Of a stretch of DNA of 10,204 nucleotides, positions 7,701 through 10,204 are shown piece by piece. Position 1 is the first letter of the stretch, and every line of letters begins with the position of its first letter. Below the pieces are notes generated by a model. It saw only the letters and a program-made list of their open reading frames with translations, had not been told where the DNA came from and ran no database searches. Source of the DNA: an uncultured Eubacteriales bacterium (GTDB taxonomy: Bacteria; Bacillota; Clostridia; Christensenellales; UBA1242); assembly GCA_949067325.1 (NCBI GenBank), contig CARTDZ010000033.1, positions 1 through 10,204 of the forward strand. Direction: 5' to 3'. The translations under genes and the position numbers were made by a program.

Positions 7701-10085
7701 AGCTGAAGCTCTCACAAAACTTGCGTCTACTGATGAAGAGTAGCTGACAGAGTTTGAGTATTCAATCCAGTTCTTGCCTTCGTCACCACCATTTGCCAAA
7801 TTTAGCATCGCATTTACAGGCAATGTCTTGTGAATATTTAAAAGGTCATAAAGCATAGAGCTTGAATTTTTTGAATAATAATTGACCTCCTCAATAGGGA
7901 AGAATTTGTAATAGCCATAAGTTGAAGCGCCACTATCCTTGGTATTCCAAGAGAATATCATCGACTGATTTGAAATGTTGTTTGAAATAGGGTCGCTGCT
8001 GATACTATAAAGAGATGAAGTGCTTGAGGTCACGCCTCTAGCCTTGATTTGTCCAATTTCAGTTGTGTCAATAGTGAAAGTCTTCACATTTGGTTGTTTT
8101 GAATTTGCAGTATAAGTCTCAATGACCCACTTGCTGTTTTTGTATCTGCCTTCATTGCCGATATAAACTTTTCTCACGCCATCATTGTTTGACAAAAAGA
8201 TGTCATTGTTGTCAGAAGTTGAAAGAAGGTTGATGTCACTGTTTAAAAGTTCATTGCCATAAAAGTCGCTGGCTTTCAAAATAATCCTTACTGTTGCATC
8301 AAAAGAAGAACTTGAAGACTCGTCAGTAATCACAACCGATTGGTTTGTAAAGCCTTTGGTATAAATATCTTTTGCCGTCTGGCCAGCAGTGTTTGTTTTG
8401 ACGCTTACAACAGGTGTTGTGTCTTCAATGGTGAAATATAAAACTTGCAAGTTTGCATAAGTGCTTTGGCCTGCGCCAGAAGAAGAAAGCAGTTGATCAA
8501 ATCTATATTGCAAAACATAAACATAAGTGCCAGAACTGTTTTGGTTTGTTCCATCAAAAGGTTTGCCTTCATCAAGCTCTCCATTTTCGTCAAGCTTAAA
8601 AACCTTGCTATATTTTTCTTCCGAAATAATATTTGCATTTGTCAAAAATTTGACAGGTGGCTGATTTGTCTTGACAGGTGTCAAAGTTTTTATCTCATTC
8701 CAAACTTCACTTTTGAGTGTTGAAAGGTTGACAGGAGCATTTTTAATTGATTTCAAGCGCTCAGGCAACAGATAGGTCACATCAGCACTTTCTTTGATAC
8801 TTCCATCTTGGTTAAAAGTTTTAAACTCTTTTGCCGAGCTTGCGCCAGTCAATGCATCATTGTTGTCATAATCAGTGTGCAAGGTCTGATAACCATAAAT
8901 ATAAAGTCTTTGATTGTTTGATTTAAACTTAGAGTTTGTTCCATCAAGCTTGTCGCTGCCTTTTGTCATAGGCACAAAATATTGTTTGTTTGTTTCTTTT
9001 GCAGTGTAAATGAATTCAAATGAAATCTCATAAGAGCCAAGGTCGTTAAAATTCAAAACAACATTGTCACCATCAAGGCTGAAAAACTTGCAAATCTCAT
9101 GACCATCAATCGTGTTGCCCAAAGGAGAAACAAATTTTATTTCGCTTTCGTTGCACACAATAGTTGCCGCAACTTTTTTGTCGTCATAACTTGTGTACTC
9201 AATAGTCAACTGATATTTGTTTTTGTCATAACTAAATTCAGGTATCTCTGTTGCGTAGTTGTAAAAATAATTTTTTGAGTAAATAGGACTTGAAACATTT
9301 GCTGTTGAAAGGTTTTTGGTCTCTATAAGAGGAGTTCTCGAAATGGCATCAAAATATGTCTGTGAATTGAAAATATAAAATGAGTAATAAATTGTTTCGT
9401 GTTTGCTTCCAGAGCCCAAGTAGTCAATTCCGCCATTTGTAGTGTGGTGTGTTATCACATCAATTGCAAGGGTGTAAAGTCCTTCTTTGTCAAGGCTGAC
9501 TTTTGAAGAGCCGCTGGTCGAATATTCAAAAGGTTTTGATCTGTCGAGGTTGAACTCAATTTCAAATCTTTGCGGTATGCCTGATATGCCAGTAATGGTA
9601 GAGAAGTTTTGATGCTTCTTTGCATAATTGCCTATGTCAGCCAAGCCTAAAAGGTTGTCAAGTCCGTTGTCAGCAATAGCTTCAGATTTTGAGGTGTTGT
9701 AATAAAGTGAAATACTATTGCCAAAATCAAAGTATGTATATTCAAGCTCTTTGCCATTTTCCTGCCCATCAGCAACAAGAGCAAAGTTGCTCTTTTCGCC
9801 ATCATCCGTTTGCCTTGTGATTACGCTCGTTTCGTCAAGGATTGAAAGGGTGAATGAGGAATTATTGTTCTCAACCAAATAAACATTCTCGCCTACATTT
9901 TCAATTCCATTGTCTTTAAGCTTTGGAGCATTGAAGTAAGTTGGCAGCCCGTCATTTTCTACCACATCTTCAATTCCCGTCGTCAAAGTTGGTTTGTTAT
10001 TTGACAAAAGCAAAGACGTTCCAGCAACGCCAAGAATTAAAAAGGAAAATACAAAAGTAGATAAACATTTTTTCAACCTTTTCAT
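1728..10085 (-). CDS. Giant exported, C-terminally membrane-anchored protein with repeated Ig-like modules (2785 aa)
   Basis: I recognise no named family. The start at 10085 (MKRLKKC) is preferred over the in-frame ATG at 10100 because GAGGAG lies seven bases upstream of it. The protein begins with a basic stretch and a hydrophobic core (residues 8-27), then runs through about 2700 residues rich in Asn, Ser, Thr, Tyr and Asp with few cysteines. It ends with a single membrane helix (2755-2776) and the basic tail KLRKKPKVK. A beta-strand signature, x-G-x-[YF]-x-[ILVF], recurs with its glycine at about residues 202, 350, 519, 796, 1175, 1420, 1714, 2207, 2425, 2530, 2628 and 2728. Several copies lead into D.AGN (near 805 and 1724) or T.P linkers (near 555, 817, 1450, 1576, 2455), as in tandem bacterial Ig-like domains. 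There is no LPXTG motif, so anchoring is by the helix rather than sortase. The likely role is surface adhesion, scaffold or interaction with neighbours, inferred from architecture only. It is monocistronic, with its own promoter and terminator, and shows no frameshift. Mass is roughly 310 kDa from average residue mass. Confidence 0.93.
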   Translation of the reverse strand: MKRLKKCLSTFVFSFLILGVAGTSLLLSNNKPTLTTGIEDVVENDGLPTYFNAPKLKDNGIENVGENVYLVENNNSSFTLSILDETSVITRQTDDGEKSNFALVADGQENGKELEYTYFDFGNSISLYYNTSKSEAIADNGLDNLLGLADIGNYAKKHQNFSTITGISGIPQRFEIEFNLDRSKPFEYSTSGSSKVSLDKEGLYTLAIDVITHHTTNGGIDYLGSGSKHETIYYSFYIFNSQTYFDAISRTPLIETKNLSTANVSSPIYSKNYFYNYATEIPEFSYDKNKYQLTIEYTSYDDKKVAATIVCNESEIKFVSPLGNTIDGHEICKFFSLDGDNVVLNFNDLGSYEISFEFIYTAKETNKQYFVPMTKGSDKLDGTNSKFKSNNQRLYIYGYQTLHTDYDNNDALTGASSAKEFKTFNQDGSIKESADVTYLLPERLKSIKNAPVNLSTLKSEVWNEIKTLTPVKTNQPPVKFLTNANIISEEKYSKVFKLDENGELDEGKPFDGTNQNSSGTYVYVLQYRFDQLLSSSGAGQSTYANLQVLYFTIEDTTPVVSVKTNTAGQTAKDIYTKGFTNQSVVITDESSSSSFDATVRIILKASDFYGNELLNSDINLLSTSDNNDIFLSNNDGVRKVYIGNEGRYKNSKWVIETYTANSKQPNVKTFTIDTTEIGQIKARGVTSSTSSLYSISSDPISNNISNQSMIFSWNTKDSGASTYGYYKFFPIEEVNYYSKNSSSMLYDLLNIHKTLPVNAMLNLANGGDEGKNWIEYSNSVSYSSSVDASFVRASAGLYIFEVYDQAGNVGFETFLLDNTKPIFVQDEVNENGVHSFKIISTNNSLAINDNSYTIRWSENKGLYVKYGTNGLDGFVDGLGLQDQDKIAAGAASELEAKVREFAKTFIKTLSLTQVPDTSVDSDIASYRGDYVSVQINETYYVKGATDSRYQKASGYSYEIIFVDPDTQKEIEGSHQILLRDAANTKLPGETEYSFTNAPSAYTTINVTSDSSEMKVVYPKTVVDDEGEKLEQIEFTKAGFSLNGNFYENENGQLLYNRQSGSTESDKTYKFSYYSPVFSRENIKLSFLPVNGGSVVESIRMEYYPFIRNIDEVDENGNKPYEVTTAGKGNGYAVYYKLADKPTVDTQIFTFSNSEVYEGEKLIDISTTGSPTPLQGKYVFTRRYRTQDTAANPYDYFERKLTLIIDNENVISKRESVTKDGQTSAESVIGGDILLSMSSGEGQSNIEISFPNYNKDTGLNDGSFYTKSTFGDNKDTSENLTLYPVETNKLPLSLNIPKYKYTTFYQYVAATNSYNVFRYDGLSAFGGASLRQENGVYIVTIDGVEISFPTLEEATSFLDKTSTAEYELYAEITFVGNNGSIRLFKTDGRANNGGFLNIYEVNEFKDDIAASARPVSFTEAGTYTIVLEQASNQNVLEEANFKKFYKFGFIIESTSPEFDVLVNEVAIDNSVNIGNTETFWTNSKSLTFRWQDPQSQYMAKIDKNNISYRTLRGNSTSGDIKVGANDITDEGNGVFSWNFNFAEDWQQGDYVEVTMRFEDDRNDGLYSSTTKRVYVDYTAPTANLASLMSKVESATSGFFSRGYLERYARDLYDFAGNQLTELWTQANMTIDEIMRRTSYSYSQNDGTLKNYSYLVNSDFFDELAKSVDSNDNYNSKFIYYKKINDVTKYSQVTKGNFSKNSNDYYRIDEMPESEGYYEIVELDRAGNMVVYLVKLLSSEQDGTAIAYTNDRIGEGQEISLSDSDITENANIYSSSGFKIVKLDYLSDDWGFYISSYPTTRLFMRSPLLSNDKIYLVERVRGGELVFSEVELASVLNAGVSERKYTLNIANRALGEKVNIRISIANNGLEIDKGQDNDIPYIRMKVPTQAEIDSTSESHVFPTKIVISHYNGTSWTNGFAAENPSGNLAAWIAQSNEIYKFSLSSDGFLYIHVNTGLTSEKIRYEVTDNFGKTTTEFQIPNEKDCIEIQGSGYVDKIESAVGETTYISSKPITFSFNSKVYDVNVYKYNFVSNRFEKQTSNPFVKDDQIQYYIFGERNSFDELYKIEKFDSIEENGDGRTPVETLYIRIYNKLPRFSDNETLNESSSEIIFKDKTLKPISADRNTVLKTVEFDGKTFAAEANVITTFSSNVTLTFTDGQKFGGNYGQANEEYLKGYSYSLYIANITNDGVYSWTDISNSAGGYRVSGIGEYYILAKYDDEEVLTRECAIFWLQIRDASSVFYEVKVDGEQVEKRDILYTATDGDYKGQTFDTNYFVSVRYSDKDNRLNIVENNELGVKKELRATIQTGSEVVVEIYYFTSNSSAEGYFTIIYIPQSNSILSQIYYTNETGGREELIDKTSASVIVDKNKTTFSKLKLSWSSYYGIEENKVNIEISKLATSGYYERVELPIYTDKNSGTNYVNLTRAGSYQLRFVDSCKPENVHRFGGSDTMSLIFLSTAPFVVSYTDPMTNEELTTEPVQHAIYNGEVKLSLVDLNTYFTTAGYPEIHVTRNGSEYKNYKLENYVYTFSEAGYYKVSFSALDKTNSIAIREEEFVFTIINEKESMLSYEVTPYENYYIDRVWKYNVDINDKVDITDDLVAILGKNLVNVNNKEYLNRLLLSFSDEKTGGGRYIVTIKTGDNSYRPVDGQSPQIVADTFTFKIWINKAIPPISVSIEDGGSTNDSIRIVFSAENIYNAVGECYIMIGNSRFDINEETLANYGGGLTISEAGTYYIQVFTQSGVLLYSYKVTKGTPLNVWAIIAIVIGVIAAVVVTVITIKLRKKPKVK
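1758..1823 (-). other. C-terminal transmembrane anchor of the giant protein
   Basis: Residues 2755-2776 are uninterrupted hydrophobic residues (VWAIIAIVIG, then IAAVVVTVITI), followed by KLRKKPKVK to the end. The positive tail predicts that the C-terminus is cytoplasmic and the preceding 2700 residues are outside the cell. No LPXTG or NPXTG sortase site precedes it; the nearest residues are TKGTPLN. Confidence 0.9.
1866..3098 (-). repeat. C-terminal block of about 100-residue Ig-like modules
   Basis: Four successive signature strands (RAGSYQLRF, EAGYYKVSF, GGRYIVTI, EAGTYYIQVF) have their glycines at residues 2425, 2530, 2628 and 2728, giving spacings of 105, 98 and 100 residues. This regular, domain-sized spacing is the clearest evidence of a tandem array. 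The copies are strongly diverged, so no DNA-level repeat is visible. Confidence 0.65.
5085..5340 (-). other. Helix-rich segment interrupting the beta-rich giant protein
   Basis: Residues about 1582-1667 lack the strand signature and look alpha-helical: ANLASLMSKVESATSGFF, then YLERYARDLYDFAGNQLTEL, TIDEIMRRTS and FFDELAKSV. It directly follows a YTAPT linker that ends an Ig-like module. Function unknown. Confidence 0.5.
9996..10085 (-). other. N-terminal signal sequence of the giant protein
   Basis: MKRLKK gives the positive n-region, and residues 8-27 are hydrophobic. Possible signal peptidase I cleavage after VAG (residue 22) or after the LLLS stretch; no lipobox cysteine follows, so it is not a lipoprotein. 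An uncleaved signal anchor cannot be excluded. Confidence 0.8.
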
Positions 10086-10092
10086 AAGACAA

Positions 10093-10098
10093 CTCCTC
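10093..10098 (-). promoter_or_regulatory. Ribosome-binding site of the giant gene
   Basis: GAGGAG on the - strand lies seven bases before ATG 10085. It overlaps the upstream ATG at 10100, ruling that codon out as the main start. Confidence 0.85.
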
Positions 10099-10117
10099 AT
10101 GTTTTTTAATCAAAAAT

Positions 10118-10145
10118 ATTTTATCACAATAGAGCCGAATTTCAA
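10118..10145 (-). promoter_or_regulatory. Predicted promoter of the giant gene
   Basis: On the - strand, TTGAAA (10145-10140) and TAAAAT (10123-10118) are separated by 16 bp, with TGA before the -10 as an extended element. The expected start near 10111 gives a leader of about 25 bases. The 11-mer TGATAAAATAT is identical to that at the promoter of the 79-residue gene. Confidence 0.65.
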
Positions 10146-10155
10146 AATATTTTGA
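10142..10155. repeat. 14-bp palindrome over the -35 box of the giant gene
   Basis: TCAAAATATTTTGA is a perfect palindrome overlapping the -35 hexamer. Its core AAAATATTTT recurs at 10113-10122 over the -10 box and start site, 31 bp away. It could be an operator, but the local AT content makes chance palindromes common. Confidence 0.35.
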
Positions 10156-10204
10156 CGAAATATATATAATAAATATATATAATATAATATAAACAATAAA
10201 ATGG
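10156..10204. other. Extremely AT-rich upstream tract with a 13-bp tandem repeat
   Basis: Almost every base from 10158 to 10200 is A or T. TATATATAATAAA (10161-10173) is followed directly by TATATATAATATA (10174-10186), two units differing at one position. It lies immediately upstream of the giant gene promoter, where it could act as an UP element or bent DNA. It also contains several + strand TATAAT matches that could serve a rightward gene beyond the window. Confidence 0.5.

Noticed and set aside
2170..8723. Several 61-92 residue open frames on either strand within the giant gene
   Set aside because: They are low-complexity shadow frames of the long coding sequence, without ribosome sites or recognisable products.
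1728..10085. Alternative genetic code (UGA as Trp)
   Set aside because: TGG codes for Trp in rplA and in the giant gene, which stays open over 2785 codons under the standard code; nothing needs UGA reassignment.
10085..10100. ATG 10100 as the start of the giant gene
   Set aside because: The GAGGAG site begins within this codon's neighbourhood and is correctly spaced for ATG 10085; MKRLKK also gives a normal signal-peptide beginning.
10201..10204. ATGG at the right edge as the start of a rightward gene
   Set aside because: Only four bases are visible, no Shine-Dalgarno site precedes it, and the surrounding AT tract gives spurious TATAAT matches; it cannot be supported.

Overview
The window looks like the chromosome of a low-GC, probably uncultured Bacillota-type bacterium. 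The ribosomal proteins are clearly bacterial, Shine-Dalgarno sites are strong (AAAGGAGGTG, GAGGAG), terminators are AT-rich hairpins with U-tracts, and TGA is not read as tryptophan: TGG codons encode Trp and a frame of about 8.4 kb stays open under the standard code. The giant exported protein, held by one C-terminal membrane helix with a short basic tail, fits a single-membrane cell surface. A precise taxon cannot be named from this sequence.

Layout, left to right. (1) Positions 1-1157: the 3' end of rplK (L11), then rplA (L1), on the + strand, closed by a strong hairpin terminator. The rplJ-rplL pair that often follows rplA is not here. (2) Positions 1127-1730: a small unit lying between two bidirectional terminators. 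It holds a 79-residue protein of unknown function (- strand) and a 68-residue Xre/Cro-type helix-turn-helix regulator (+ strand), transcribed divergently from a 96-bp intergenic region. That region carries one perfect 18-bp palindrome and two related imperfect ones, spaced 26 and 28 bp apart and overlapping both promoters. It resembles a phage-type repressor switch, and the regulator mRNA appears leaderless. (3) Positions 1728-10085: one - strand gene encoding a 2785-residue exported, tail-anchored protein built largely of repeated beta-rich, Ig-like modules. (4) Positions 10086-10204: its promoter and an extremely AT-rich upstream tract.

How the parts relate: L11 and L1 are co-expressed housekeeping proteins of the 50S stalk bases. 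The regulator most likely controls itself and the 79-residue gene through the three operators. The giant protein has its own promoter and terminator and is probably a surface or adhesion-type protein. No tRNA, rRNA, CRISPR array, insertion sequence or transposase is visible. The most novel-looking items are the three-operator divergent switch with its unrecognised small partner protein, and the giant modular surface protein.
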